NCBI GenBank assembly: GCA_902825845.1
Contig: CADECM010000014.1
Span: 1 to 64,000 of the forward strand
DNA: 64,000 bases
From: an uncultured beta proteobacterium
GTDB lineage: Bacteria > Pseudomonadota > Gammaproteobacteria > Burkholderiales > SG8-41
Direction: 5' to 3'
The translations under genes and the position numbers were made by a program. Under the pieces are notes generated by a model that ran no database searches, had not been told where the DNA came from, and saw nothing but the letters and a program-made list of their open reading frames with translations. Shown piece after piece: positions 34,397 to 42,708 of this stretch; position 1 is the first letter of the stretch; every line of letters starts with the position of its first letter.

Positions 34397-35371
34397 ATGC
34401 GTGTTTCCCCATGGATCGCCCGGCTGGCCGCGCTGGGTCTGCTGCTGGCCGCCGGCGGCGTACTTGCCCAGCAAGCCTATCCGATAAAGCCGGTGCGCTA
34501 CATCATCCCCTTTCCGCCCGGCGGCAGCACCGACCCGATGGGACGCATGATCGCAACGCGGCTGACCGAACGCTGGGGGCAAAGCGTCGTCGTCGACAAC
34601 CGTCCCGGCGGCAATACGGTCATCGGCACCGAGCTTCTGGCACGCGCCGCGCCCGACGGCTACACCATCGGCTGGTGCGGTGCGTCGTTTTTCAGCACGC
34701 CCAGCCTGATGAAGCTGCCCTACGATTCGATCAAGGACTTCACCGGTGTCACCGGCGTCGCCCGGCAACGTTCGGTGCTGGTGCTGCATCCTTCCGTTCG
34801 CGCCGGCAATCTGCAGGAGCTTATTACGCTGGTCAAATCCAAGCCGGGCGAGTTCAATTTCGGCTCGTCGGGTGTGGGAACCAACACCCATTTGTCGGGC
34901 GAACTCTTTAACCAGGTGGCGGGAACGAAGATGGTGCACATCCCGTACAAGGGTTCGGGGCCGGTCACCACCGATCTGCTGGCCGGGCGCCTGCAGTTAT
35001 CGTTCCAGGTGCCGATCACCGTCATTCCGTTCATCGCGTCGGGCCGACTGAAACCCATCGCGGTCACCGGCGAAACACGCCTCGCGGCGCTGCCACAGGT
35101 GCCCACCTTCAAGGAAGCGGGCTTGCCCAATTTCGGTCTCACCAGCGTGACCACCATCGCCGCGCCCGCGCGCACGCCGCGCCATGCGCTCGACCGAATT
35201 TCGCGCGAAGTCGCCGTCATACTGACCCTGCCCATCACGCTGGAGTTCATGGCCAAGCAAGGCGCGGAACCGTTGACGGCCAATCCCGATCAGGCGAGCG
35301 CCTTAATCCGCGAAGAAATTGCCCGCTACGCAAAAATCATCAAAGACGCCGGCATCAAGTTTCAGCCCTGA
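34397..35371 (+). CDS. Bug/TctC-family periplasmic substrate-binding protein (4)
   Basis: A 324-residue Bug receptor beginning at ATG 34397 with GAGGAG upstream. The signal peptide runs to about residue 24 (AAGGVLAQQ). Motifs YIIPFPPGGSTDPMGR, VVDNRPGGNTVIGT and HIPYKGSGPVTT are present. A major-facilitator transporter gene begins 23 bases after the stop; co-transcription is likely, though the two use different transport principles. It is divergent from the hydrolase gene upstream. Confidence 0.92.
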   Translation: MRVSPWIARLAALGLLLAAGGVLAQQAYPIKPVRYIIPFPPGGSTDPMGRMIATRLTERWGQSVVVDNRPGGNTVIGTELLARAAPDGYTIGWCGASFFSTPSLMKLPYDSIKDFTGVTGVARQRSVLVLHPSVRAGNLQELITLVKSKPGEFNFGSSGVGTNTHLSGELFNQVAGTKMVHIPYKGSGPVTTDLLAGRLQLSFQVPITVIPFIASGRLKPIAVTGETRLAALPQVPTFKEAGLPNFGLTSVTTIAAPARTPRHALDRISREVAVILTLPITLEFMAKQGAEPLTANPDQASALIREEIARYAKIIKDAGIKFQP

Positions 35372-35394
35372 ACCTTCTGTCCTCCTGACCCGGC

Positions 35395-36630
35395 ATGACG
35401 GATAATTTGCGCGCCAGGCTGGAGGGCATGCCCCAGATCGCGGCGCTGCGCCACCGCGGCTTTCGGCTGCTGTGGATCGCCACACTGCTGTCGTCGACCG
35501 CGCGCTGGGCCGACATGGTGGTGGTAGGCTGGCTGACGCTGGAGCTGACGGAGTCCGCGCTGATGGTGGGCATCGTTTCCGCGTGCAAAATGGCCGGCTA
35601 CATCGCGGCACCGTTCATGGGCGTGGCGGCGGACCGCATGGACAGGCGCATGCTGCTGATCATCGCGGCGCTGGTGAACTGGAGCGTATCGCTGATCATG
35701 CTGGCGCTGCTGCTGGCGGGAGCGCTGACGCTGCCCTACCTCATCGCGCTGTCGCTGGTGGGCAGCCTGACCTGGGCACTCGACAATCCCACGCGCCAGG
35801 CCTTGGTTCCGGACCTCGTCGGGCGCGAAGATTTGACCAACGCCATCGCGCTGAACGCGGTGGCCGCGGAGATTACCGTGGTGGTGGGCCCGGCGCTGGG
35901 CGGAATGCTGATTCCGGTGTTCGGCATGAAGGGGGCCTACTGGCTGATCGTCGGCATTTACCTGCTGGATCTGCTGGTGCTGTACCGGATGCAGCCGGTA
36001 CAGCACGCGGCCACCGTGCAGCACGAATCGCCCGTGAAAAGTCTGATCGGCGGCTTCAAATATGTCCGCGACAACCAGACGGTGTTGTTGTTGCTGGTGA
36101 TCGCCTTTCTGCTCAATCTGCTGGCGGCGCCGTACCGCTATGCGTTCATGCCGCTGTTTGCGCGGTACATTCTGGATGCGGGTCCGGCAGGCTACGGCAT
36201 GCTGACCTCGATGGCGGGCATTGGCGCGCTGTTTGCCGGCATCTGGGTGGTGTCCCTCGGCAATTACCGGCGCAAGGGCCGGCTGCTGCTATGGGGCAGC
36301 ATCGCGTGGCCTGCCGCTCTGCTGCTGTTTGCGCTGTCAAAGTGGTATTACCTGTCGCTGGCACTGGTGTTCGTGGCCGGCCTGATGCAGGCGATTGCGT
36401 GGACGGTGATTGCAACGCTGATTCTCGGCAATACCTCGCAGGCCATGCGCGGGCGCGTAATGGGCCTGCGCACCGGCGTGGTCATCGCATTGCCGTTCGG
36501 CAACTTTCTCGCCGGTGCCGCCGCGCAACACTTCGGCGCGCCGATCGCGCAGGGCGCTTATGCGGTGGCCGCCATGCTGGTGATGCTGGCGATCGTGGCG
36601 CTGGCGCCCCACCTGCGGCGGCTGGAGTAG
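35395..36630 (+). CDS. Major facilitator superfamily transporter (EntS-like, MFS_3)
   Basis: A 411-residue integral membrane protein with about 12 membrane segments. The MFS loop motif appears as GVAADRMDRRMLL after segment 2, and the stretch WALDNPTRQALVPDLV is typical of the MFS_3/EntS group of exporters. The substrate is unknown; relatives export siderophores, drugs or metabolites. The ATG at 35395 lies 23 bases after the fourth Bug receptor. It ends only one base from the converging stop of the SelW-like selenoprotein gene. Confidence 0.88.
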   Translation: MTDNLRARLEGMPQIAALRHRGFRLLWIATLLSSTARWADMVVVGWLTLELTESALMVGIVSACKMAGYIAAPFMGVAADRMDRRMLLIIAALVNWSVSLIMLALLLAGALTLPYLIALSLVGSLTWALDNPTRQALVPDLVGREDLTNAIALNAVAAEITVVVGPALGGMLIPVFGMKGAYWLIVGIYLLDLLVLYRMQPVQHAATVQHESPVKSLIGGFKYVRDNQTVLLLLVIAFLLNLLAAPYRYAFMPLFARYILDAGPAGYGMLTSMAGIGALFAGIWVVSLGNYRRKGRLLLWGSIAWPAALLLFALSKWYYLSLALVFVAGLMQAIAWTVIATLILGNTSQAMRGRVMGLRTGVVIALPFGNFLAGAAAQHFGAPIAQGAYAVAAMLVMLAIVALAPHLRRLE

Positions 36631-36631
36631 T

Positions 36632-36862
36632 TCAAGCGGCCCCCTGCTTGCGCAGTGATTCGATAATTTCAGCCGTGTCGGGATAGCGCCCTTCACGGTG
36701 TTTGGAAAAGATGATGGCACCATCAACGGTGACATCGAAAATCCCGCTGCCACCCTTGCACAGTTCGGCTTTCACGCCCAGCGCAGCGGACAGGTCGGCT
36801 GCCAGACTGGCAGCCCGCGGCAGGTAATTTCAGGCGACGCAATAGGTGATGGCAACGTTCAT
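36632..36862 (-). CDS. SelW-like (Rdx family) selenoprotein with a CxxU motif
   Basis: A 76-residue thioredoxin-like protein if the UGA at 36832-36830 is read as selenocysteine (residue 11). It starts MNVAITYCVA, then UGA, then NYLPRAASLAADL. This forms the CxxU redox motif (Cys8, Sec11) after the first beta strand, as in SelW and other Rdx proteins. The remainder, including GSGIFDVTVDGAIIFSKHREG and RYPDTAEI, matches the family to the end. The start ATG follows an AGGACC-like site. The family binds partners through the CxxU or CxxC motif and is thought to act in redox signalling or repair. A hairpin with GU in its loop follows the UGA. Cys homologues are common, so a simple stop mutation is the alternative. 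Confidence 0.87.
36797..36832 (-). promoter_or_regulatory. UGA codon plus candidate bacterial SECIS hairpin (SelW-like gene)
   Basis: On the minus strand the UGA (36832-36830) is followed by 21 bases whose last seven form the arm GGCTGCC (36815-36809). Then come the loop AGTCT (36808-36804) and the perfectly paired arm GGCAGCC (36803-36797). The 7-bp stem is strong, and the loop has GU at positions 2-3. Spacing and loop size equal those at the peroxiredoxin gene. Confidence 0.78.
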
Positions 36863-37284
36863 GGACGGGTCCTCCCGGGTGAATTTTGGCGGCATGCCCG
36901 CGGCGCTGCGTTGCCATGATTCCACTGGCATTAGGCAGCCGCCGACGCTTGTCCTGTGCAGTCTGCCGGCACTTGAAAACGCCGGCAAGCAGAATCTTGC
37001 CGCGTTTTTACCGGCACCACAATTCGCACGGCCGGTAAAAACCGTTGCCGCCGTACATGGAGTTCGCATAGCGGCCCTTGGCAAATTACGTTTGCAACGA
37101 AAATTCACAACCTGTTGTTTTTATTTATTTTTTTATTTTACCCGCATGCTATTCCTGTGGACGCCCAGGTATTGTTATTATCGCGGTCTGCCCGAATCCG
37201 GCGTGAGCGTGCCCTGCTTCCACAACAAGAGGCGCGCCAGTCCGCGCCACGCAAATCCCATTACCGCAACCACCCAACCTGCCC
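36863..37284. other. Intergenic region with an 11-bp inverted repeat and an AT-rich block
   Basis: No gene is supported in these 422 bases between two divergently transcribed genes, so both promoters should lie here. A perfect inverted repeat GTTTTTACCGG / CCGGTAAAAAC occupies 37004-37014 and 37032-37042 with 17 bases between, a plausible operator or hairpin. A second short hairpin GCCGGC/GCCGGC lies at about 36965-36986. A long AT-rich block at 37112-37140 contains a poorer copy of the recurrent AT-rich motif in reverse. Confidence 0.55.
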
Positions 37285-37746
37285 ATGATTGAAGTCAACG
37301 AACGTATCGAAGTACCCTCCACGCCACAAACGGTGTGGGCCATTTTGTCGGATCCCAATGCGGTGGTGGAGTGCGTGGAAGGCGCCGAGCTCGGCGATAA
37401 ACAGGAAGACGGATCGTTCGACGCCAAGATGACGGTGAAATTCGGCCCGGCCAAGGTGTCGTTTGCAGCGAACGTCATGGTCAATTACGAAGAAGCTAAC
37501 AAAGCTGGGAGCGTCACTGCGCGCGGGCGTGACCGCATCAGCGGCACCAAATTCACGACCGAGATGCAGTTCAAGGTGGAAGGCGACGATGCGGTAGCGC
37601 AAAGCGCGATCCCCATCAAGGCGGAATGCGAACTCACCGGCCGGCTGGCGCACCTGATCGAATCCGGCGCCAATCTCGTGATCAAGCGCATGACCGCGAG
37701 TTTCGCGCAAAAGCTGGCCGAGCGCTGCGGCGGCACCAAGGCCTGA
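37285..37746 (+). CDS. CoxG-like SRPBCC-family protein
   Basis: A 153-residue START/SRPBCC-fold protein related to CoxG (carbon monoxide dehydrogenase subunit G). IEVPSTPQTVWAILSDPNAVVECVEGAEL is the conserved N-terminal region, and the C-terminal helix follows. It lacks the C-terminal membrane anchor found in CoxG. It probably binds a hydrophobic ligand or helps assemble an enzyme complex. It lies 66 bases upstream of the thiamine-diphosphate enzyme gene in the same direction, which suggests a shared transcript and a joint pathway. Confidence 0.82.
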   Translation: MIEVNERIEVPSTPQTVWAILSDPNAVVECVEGAELGDKQEDGSFDAKMTVKFGPAKVSFAANVMVNYEEANKAGSVTARGRDRISGTKFTTEMQFKVEGDDAVAQSAIPIKAECELTGRLAHLIESGANLVIKRMTASFAQKLAERCGGTKA

Positions 37747-37812
37747 CGCAAGCATTCAATGTGTGTTTGTTTCAATGGTTTCAATGGCAGGACTTTCCAA
37801 GGAGAGTAGACG

Positions 37813-39462
37813 ATGAAGGTGTATGAACGACTTTCGCAGGCCTTCAAGGCCGAAGGCACCACCAACGTATTCGGCATGATGGGCGACGGTAATATGTACT
37901 GGCAGTACGCCAATGAGAAAAACGGCATCAAAATGCACGAAGTGCGCCATGAAGGCGTGGGCCTCGGCATGGCCGACGGCTGGGCGCGCGCCACGCGCAA
38001 CCCCGGCGTGTGCACCGCGACCTGCGGCCCCGGCACCACGCAGTTGGCCACCGCGTTCGTGACCGCGGCGCGCGCCTCGTCACCGTTGGTGGCGTTCTGC
38101 GGCGAATATCCGGTGAGCGACGACGAATATACGCAGGCGCTCGATCAATCCGCGTTTGCCCACGGCGTCGAAGCCGCCTTCGTGCGCATGGGCACGGCCG
38201 AAGACGCGGACGAAGCGGTGCGCAAGGCGTTTTATATCGCGCGCACGCAATCGCGTCCGGTGTTGCTGTCGGTGCCGATGGATCTGCAGCAAAAAGAATG
38301 GGACGACGACGAGCCGTATAAACCCTCGACTTCGATCATCCCCAAGCGCGTGGTGACGCCGAATCAATCGGCGATTGAACAAGCCGCCGACATGCTTTCC
38401 AAGGCAAAAAAGCCGGTGATCGTGGTCGGCCGCGGCGCGATGTGGTCGGGCGCGGGCGACGAAGTGCGCGCACTGGCTGCGCGTACCGGTGCGTTGATCG
38501 CCACCACCTTGCAAGCCAAAAACTGGCTGGTTGACGACGAGTACCACATCGGCATCTCCGGCACCTATGCCACCAAAACCGCTATCGGCCTGCTTTCGGA
38601 TTCCGACGTGGTGGTTGCCGTGGGCGCCAGCTTGAACCGCTATACCACGCACGAAGGACTGCTGTATCCGGAAGCCCAGTTCATCCACATCGACCCCAAA
38701 GCGCATGTCATGCTGTCGCGCGGCAAGGGCGCGGATCACTACGTGCAATCAGACGGCAAAGCCGGCGTGGCAGCACTCAATGCCGAACTCACCAAGCGCA
38801 ACTTCAAACAGATGGGCCGCCGCACGGGCGAAGTTAAAGAAAAACTCGCCAATGCGTGGGAAGACCGCGCCGATTTCAAAATCGAAGAAGGCACGCTCGA
38901 CCCGCGTCCGCTTTGCCTGGCGCTGGACGACCTGGTGCCCACCGATATCAACCTATTCGTGGGTAGCGGCCATACGTCGGGCTTCACCAACATTCTGTTC
39001 CGCAAGAGCCGCCCGATTGTGATGCCGGGCCACTTCTTCGGGTGCATCGGGCAGATGATGCCCGCCGCAGTGGGTGCTGTGATCGGCTCGGGCATGAAAC
39101 CGGCGATACTGATGGACGGCGACGCCAGCACCATGATGCACATCGGCGACTTCGACACCATGGTGCGCTACAACGTGCCGCTGTTGATTTATTGCATGAA
39201 CAATCAGTGTCTGGGCGCCGAGTACTACAAACTCGAAGCACACAACATGAAGGTCGATACCTCGTGCATTCCGACGGCGGACTTGGGCGCAGTGGCCCGC
39301 GCCTTCGGTGGCCGCGGCGCACTGTGCCGCACCGAAGAAGAAGTGAAAAAAGCCACGAAGGAATGGCTCGCAAAACCCGGCCCGATGATCATCGACGTGC
39401 GCGTATCGCGCTCGGTAGTGACCCTGCCGTATCGCCGCGTGCACTACGGCGAGGATGTGTAA
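37813..39462 (+). CDS. Thiamine-diphosphate-dependent enzyme (acetolactate synthase/decarboxylase-like)
   Basis: A 549-residue enzyme with the three-domain layout of the acetolactate synthase superfamily. The N-terminal pyrimidine-binding domain has the catalytic Glu in RHEGVGLGMADG and CGPGTTQLATA. The central domain includes KKPVIVVGRGA. The C-terminal PP-binding domain has MDGDASTMMHIGD and the NN pair 30 residues later (CMNNQCLG), the GDG...NN motif. It could decarboxylate or carboligate a 2-oxo acid; the substrate is not readable. A strong terminator follows, so the operon with the CoxG-like gene ends here. Confidence 0.87.
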   Translation: MKVYERLSQAFKAEGTTNVFGMMGDGNMYWQYANEKNGIKMHEVRHEGVGLGMADGWARATRNPGVCTATCGPGTTQLATAFVTAARASSPLVAFCGEYPVSDDEYTQALDQSAFAHGVEAAFVRMGTAEDADEAVRKAFYIARTQSRPVLLSVPMDLQQKEWDDDEPYKPSTSIIPKRVVTPNQSAIEQAADMLSKAKKPVIVVGRGAMWSGAGDEVRALAARTGALIATTLQAKNWLVDDEYHIGISGTYATKTAIGLLSDSDVVVAVGASLNRYTTHEGLLYPEAQFIHIDPKAHVMLSRGKGADHYVQSDGKAGVAALNAELTKRNFKQMGRRTGEVKEKLANAWEDRADFKIEEGTLDPRPLCLALDDLVPTDINLFVGSGHTSGFTNILFRKSRPIVMPGHFFGCIGQMMPAAVGAVIGSGMKPAILMDGDASTMMHIGDFDTMVRYNVPLLIYCMNNQCLGAEYYKLEAHNMKVDTSCIPTADLGAVARAFGGRGALCRTEEEVKKATKEWLAKPGPMIIDVRVSRSVVTLPYRRVHYGEDV

Positions 39463-39469
39463 AAAAATC

Positions 39470-39488
39470 AATAAAATCCAATAGTTAC
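39470..39488 (+). repeat. AT-rich intergenic motif, copy F
   Basis: AATAAAATCCAATAGTTAC, 7 bases after the stop of the thiamine-diphosphate enzyme and just before the terminator hairpin. Confidence 0.5.
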
Positions 39489-39492
39489 ATAT

Positions 39493-39526
39493 GGCCCTTC
39501 GCCGCCTGGTGAAGGGCCTTTTTTTT
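39493..39526 (+). terminator. Rho-independent terminator
   Basis: An 8-bp stem GGCCCTTC (39493-39500) pairs with GAAGGGCC (39511-39518) around a 10-base loop, and eight T residues follow (39519-39526). It terminates the SRPBCC / thiamine-diphosphate enzyme operon. Confidence 0.93.
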
Positions 39527-39613
39527 GAAAACACCGCTATCGGGTAGCCGCAGCCAACACCCGTGCCGCCTACCCGGCAGCAACGACTCACACTGAATGG
39601 AGAATATCCCCGA

Positions 39614-40579
39614 ATGAAGCCATTGCTCGTCCTGGCCACAATCGCGCTTGCCGCGGCCACGCACAACGTTTCCGCCCAATCCACCGCCAAATGGCCGCAA
39701 CGCCCGGTGCGCGTGATCGTGCCCTTCCCGCCCGGCGGGAGTACCGACATCATCGCGCGCCTGATCGCACCACACCTCACCGACGATCTCGGCCAGCAGT
39801 TCGTCATCGACAACCGCAGCGGCGCCGGCGGCACCATCGGCTCGGAAATTGCCGCGCGCGCCACGCCCGACGGCTACACATTGGCGATAATCCCATCGAG
39901 CTACGCCGGGGCGGCCGCCCTGTATCCGCTCAGCTTCGACCCGGTGAAAGGCATCGCGCCCATCAGCATGATCGGCATGGGTTCGTTCATCCTCGGTATC
40001 AATCCGTCCGTGAAGGCCACAAACTTCACCGCGTTCGTCGAACTGCTGAAGGCCAAACCCGGCGCCATGAATTTCGCCTCGCCCGGTACCGGCAGCACGC
40101 CGCATCTAGCCTCGGAATTATTCAAACAGATGAGCGGCACGAATTTCGTGCATGTGCCGTACAAGGGCGACACGCCCGCGCTGACAGACCTGCTCGGCGG
40201 ACAGATGCACATCATGATCGCCTCGGGCCCGCTGTTCCTGCCGCACATCAAATCCGGCAGAGTGCGCGCGCTTGCGGTGACCGCCAACAAGCGCTATTTC
40301 GCGCTGCCCGATTTGCCTTCCATCGCTGAAACCTATCCCGGATTTCACGCCTCGGGCTGGAACGGCATGATCGCGCCCACGGGCACGCCACGCAACGTCA
40401 TCGAGCGCCTGAATCGCTCCATCGCTGCCTTCCTCAAACGCCCCGACATCCAGCAACGCCTGCGCAACGACGGCCGCGACCCCATCCCCACCACGCCCGA
40501 AGAAACCGCGCAAATGCTGGCGAGCGAAATTGCCACCTGGCGCAAGGTGGTGAAAGTGGCCAATATCAGGCTCAATTAG
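39614..40579 (+). CDS. Bug/TctC-family periplasmic substrate-binding protein (5)
   Basis: A 321-residue Bug receptor starting at ATG 39614 with GGAG nearby. The signal peptide ends around THNVSAQS. The motifs VIVPFPPGGSTDIIAR, VIDNRSGAGGTIGS and HVPYKGDTPALTD are intact. It sits behind a terminator and ahead of a cupin dioxygenase and a dienelactone hydrolase, so it may serve that catabolic set. No permease genes are nearby. Confidence 0.92.
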   Translation: MKPLLVLATIALAAATHNVSAQSTAKWPQRPVRVIVPFPPGGSTDIIARLIAPHLTDDLGQQFVIDNRSGAGGTIGSEIAARATPDGYTLAIIPSSYAGAAALYPLSFDPVKGIAPISMIGMGSFILGINPSVKATNFTAFVELLKAKPGAMNFASPGTGSTPHLASELFKQMSGTNFVHVPYKGDTPALTDLLGGQMHIMIASGPLFLPHIKSGRVRALAVTANKRYFALPDLPSIAETYPGFHASGWNGMIAPTGTPRNVIERLNRSIAAFLKRPDIQQRLRNDGRDPIPTTPEETAQMLASEIATWRKVVKVANIRLN

Positions 40580-40686
40580 CGGCGACAGTGGGCCAGCGCG
40601 GATGGACTTTCGCTTCACACGTCGTCACGCATTCGGTAATCTACAAGCTGCAAGTCAAATCCATTTTTAGCGATGAGGAGAGACAA

Positions 40687-41196
40687 ATGGCGCAAATCGT
40701 TGACCAGTTTGCCAAGCAATGCAGTTCCATTCTCAAGGCGGAACCGGGACCCGCGGGGCGGCAAAAAGCCTGTGATCTTTTGAAACAGATGTTGGTGAAC
40801 AAAGCATTCGTCGATGCCACCATCGCCGAAGCCAAATCTGACCATCACCTGCTGTACGAAGACCCGGAACTGAAGTTCTGCATTTTTGCAGAGACAAGAA
40901 CCGGCCAGGCCACCGGCGCGCCGCACGACCACGGCCCATCGTGGGCCATCTATGGCCAGGCGGTTGGCAGCACCGAGATGTCAGAATGGGAACTGCTCGA
41001 ACCGGCCGCCGGCGACAATCCCGGCAAGGTCCGCAGGCAGAAACGCTACACCATGACGCCGGGCTCCGCCTACGTCTACAACGAGGGCGTTCTACATTCG
41101 CCGTCACGCACCGATTCAACACGGCTGATCCGCTTCGAAGGCGTCAACCTGGAGACGTTGAAACGGCAGCGCCCGAAATATCAGATCGTTGAGTAA
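40687..41196 (+). CDS. Cysteine-dioxygenase-like cupin protein
   Basis: A 169-residue cupin starting at ATG 40687 with GAGGAGA upstream. The iron-binding motif is visible as PHDHGPSWAIYG (two His), with a third histidine in GVLHSPSRTD. This layout is that of the cysteine dioxygenase / thiol dioxygenase family. Relatives oxidise Cys, 3-mercaptopropionate or other small thiols, but the weak overall similarity leaves other substrates open. The dienelactone hydrolase gene starts 27 bases downstream. Confidence 0.78.
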   Translation: MAQIVDQFAKQCSSILKAEPGPAGRQKACDLLKQMLVNKAFVDATIAEAKSDHHLLYEDPELKFCIFAETRTGQATGAPHDHGPSWAIYGQAVGSTEMSEWELLEPAAGDNPGKVRRQKRYTMTPGSAYVYNEGVLHSPSRTDSTRLIRFEGVNLETLKRQRPKYQIVE

Positions 41197-41223
41197 CGAT
41201 CGCAAACGTTTCTGGAGAACACG

Positions 41224-41934
41224 ATGAGCACTGAACCGGTACGCATTCGCGCCAGGGACGGCGGAGATTTCGAGGCCTGGCTGGCCACGCCAGCCTCGGG
41301 CCGTGGGGCAGGCATCATCGTGCTGCCGGAGGTCTACAACGCCAATCCGTGGGCGCGCTCGGTTGGCGAACGTCTGGCGGCGCAAGGTTATGTGGCCATC
41401 GTGCCCGACCTCTTCTGGCGCCAGGAACCCGGCGCGTACCTGCCGTACACGCCTGAGGGACAAGCCCGCGCGCGGGCGCTGGCAACAGCGGTTGATCTGC
41501 CGCTGTTCATCGAAGACCTGCGCGCGTGCACAGATTGGCTGAAGAAACGCGCCGATTGCACTGGGGCCATCGGCATCGTCGGCTTCTGCTTTGGCGGGTT
41601 TCTGGCCTGGCTCGGGCTATCGCGCCACGTGGTCGATGCTGCAGTCGCCTATTACGCCACACAGCTTGCCGACCACCTCGACGCCGCAAAAACCATCGAT
41701 CAGCCGCTGATGATGCATTTTGGTGCGCTCGATTACCGCGTACCGCCCGAGTTGTATGACAAAGTTCGCGCATCCCTCGCCGGCAAACCCAATACGGCCA
41801 CCTTCTGGTATGAAGGCGCCGACCACGGTTTCAACCGCGACGGTTATCCGCCGTATCACCCCGAAGCGGCCGCGCTGGCGTGGCAGCGGACCCTGGCGTT
41901 CCTGGGGCAGCACCTGGTTGGCAAAGGAAAATGA
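41224..41934 (+). CDS. Dienelactone hydrolase family protein
   Basis: A 236-residue alpha/beta hydrolase. The nucleophile is Cys122 in GFCFGG, typical of dienelactone hydrolases; the acid lies in ALDYRVP and the His in GADHGFNRDG. The start follows a GGAG site. Dienelactone hydrolases open lactones in the degradation of chloro-aromatics, but many relatives act on other esters. Its position after the cupin gene suggests a small catabolic operon. Confidence 0.88.
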   Translation: MSTEPVRIRARDGGDFEAWLATPASGRGAGIIVLPEVYNANPWARSVGERLAAQGYVAIVPDLFWRQEPGAYLPYTPEGQARARALATAVDLPLFIEDLRACTDWLKKRADCTGAIGIVGFCFGGFLAWLGLSRHVVDAAVAYYATQLADHLDAAKTIDQPLMMHFGALDYRVPPELYDKVRASLAGKPNTATFWYEGADHGFNRDGYPPYHPEAAALAWQRTLAFLGQHLVGKGK

Positions 41935-42059
41935 AAAGACGCCGGATTTGGCGAACCTGTCGCTAAACTTCAAGTGCATACAGGATCATTGGGCGCCACG
42001 TGATCGAGACCTACGGCTTTCGGGGTACTGCACGCAAGAAAGTCGGTGCAAGCATTGGC

Positions 42060-42340
42060 ACGGAAGCCGACAGCAAATCCCCCTGAGAGCCGCCGAGCAA
42101 CGCAGACGCGCCGGGAGAAGTCGGCGAGGACTGTCTGAGTCCTCGCGGGGGTATCGCGAGGGCGAGTTCCGCAGCCGCCCGGCGCGTCGAGTAGCGCAGG
42201 CAAGGGCACACTTGAAGCGGAGCAGCAGCCCGAAGGGCCGGCGAACCGGGGGCCGCCTTCTTTTGGTTACTTTTCTTGGCGGAGCAAGAAAAGTGACCAG
42301 CCGCCGGGCTGCCCCCGGCGAAGTTGGGGTGCAGACTTGA
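42060..42340. repeat. Dispersed intergenic repeat region with strong hairpin
   Basis: The stretch after the dienelactone hydrolase gene (41935-42397) is non-coding. It contains phrases I recall as recurring between genes in many proteobacteria: a GAGTTCCGCAGCCGCCCGGC run near 42167 and CTTCTTTTGGTTACTTTTCT near 42258. GGTTACTTTTCTTG (42265-42278) pairs with CAAGAAAAGTGACC (42285-42298) around GCGGAG, giving a 14-bp stem with one G-T pair. The hairpin lacks a T tract on either strand. Origin and function are unknown. Confidence 0.6.
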
Positions 42341-42397
42341 CGTTTACATCCGGCGCAATGCGCTTCGCTTATTGCCGCCCTACCGTGCTAATGCCGC

Positions 42398-42688
42398 CTA
42401 CGGCTCGTCGCTATCCAGAAATGGCGCGACCACTTCCTGTGTCTCCGCGCTTGATACCACAGGAATAAACTCAAACGTGGTACCAGAACCGCGCCATTTG
42501 AGCGCCCACTGCTGAAGCAGCCGCGGATCGTCGCACTCCATCAACTGAAAACACCGGCTGAAATTCGGTTCGACCCAGCTTCCGACATAACGCAGCCCGT
42601 CAGGAAAACCCCGCCCGGATTCCCGTAAGCGACGATAAACAGGGACCATGTCGTTGTCGCGAAAACGCTCGATCACCATATAGAGCAT
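42398..42688 (-). CDS. DUF3303-like small protein
   Basis: A 96-residue protein beginning MLYMVIERFRDND, typical of the DUF3303 group of ferredoxin-like-fold proteins. Segments RYVGSWVEPNFSRCFQLMEC and WRGSGTTFEFIPVV are conserved in the family. There is no known function. The start has GGAGG in good position. It ends the same-strand run after ffh, 20 bases downstream, and may be co-transcribed with it. Confidence 0.8.
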   Translation of the reverse strand: MLYMVIERFRDNDMVPVYRRLRESGRGFPDGLRYVGSWVEPNFSRCFQLMECDDPRLLQQWALKWRGSGTTFEFIPVVSSAETQEVVAPFLDSDEP

Positions 42689-42708
42689 GTCGACCTCCTA
42701 ATGGGCGT

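Noticed and set aside
36830-37108. A 92-residue frame ending at the UGA at 36830
   Set aside because: Its last residues are the N-terminus of the SelW-like protein, read from a start far upstream in non-coding sequence. The UGA is better explained as selenocysteine.
42265-42298. Rho-independent terminator after the dienelactone hydrolase gene
   Set aside because: The stem is strong but no T tract follows on either strand, so it is listed only as part of a repeat.
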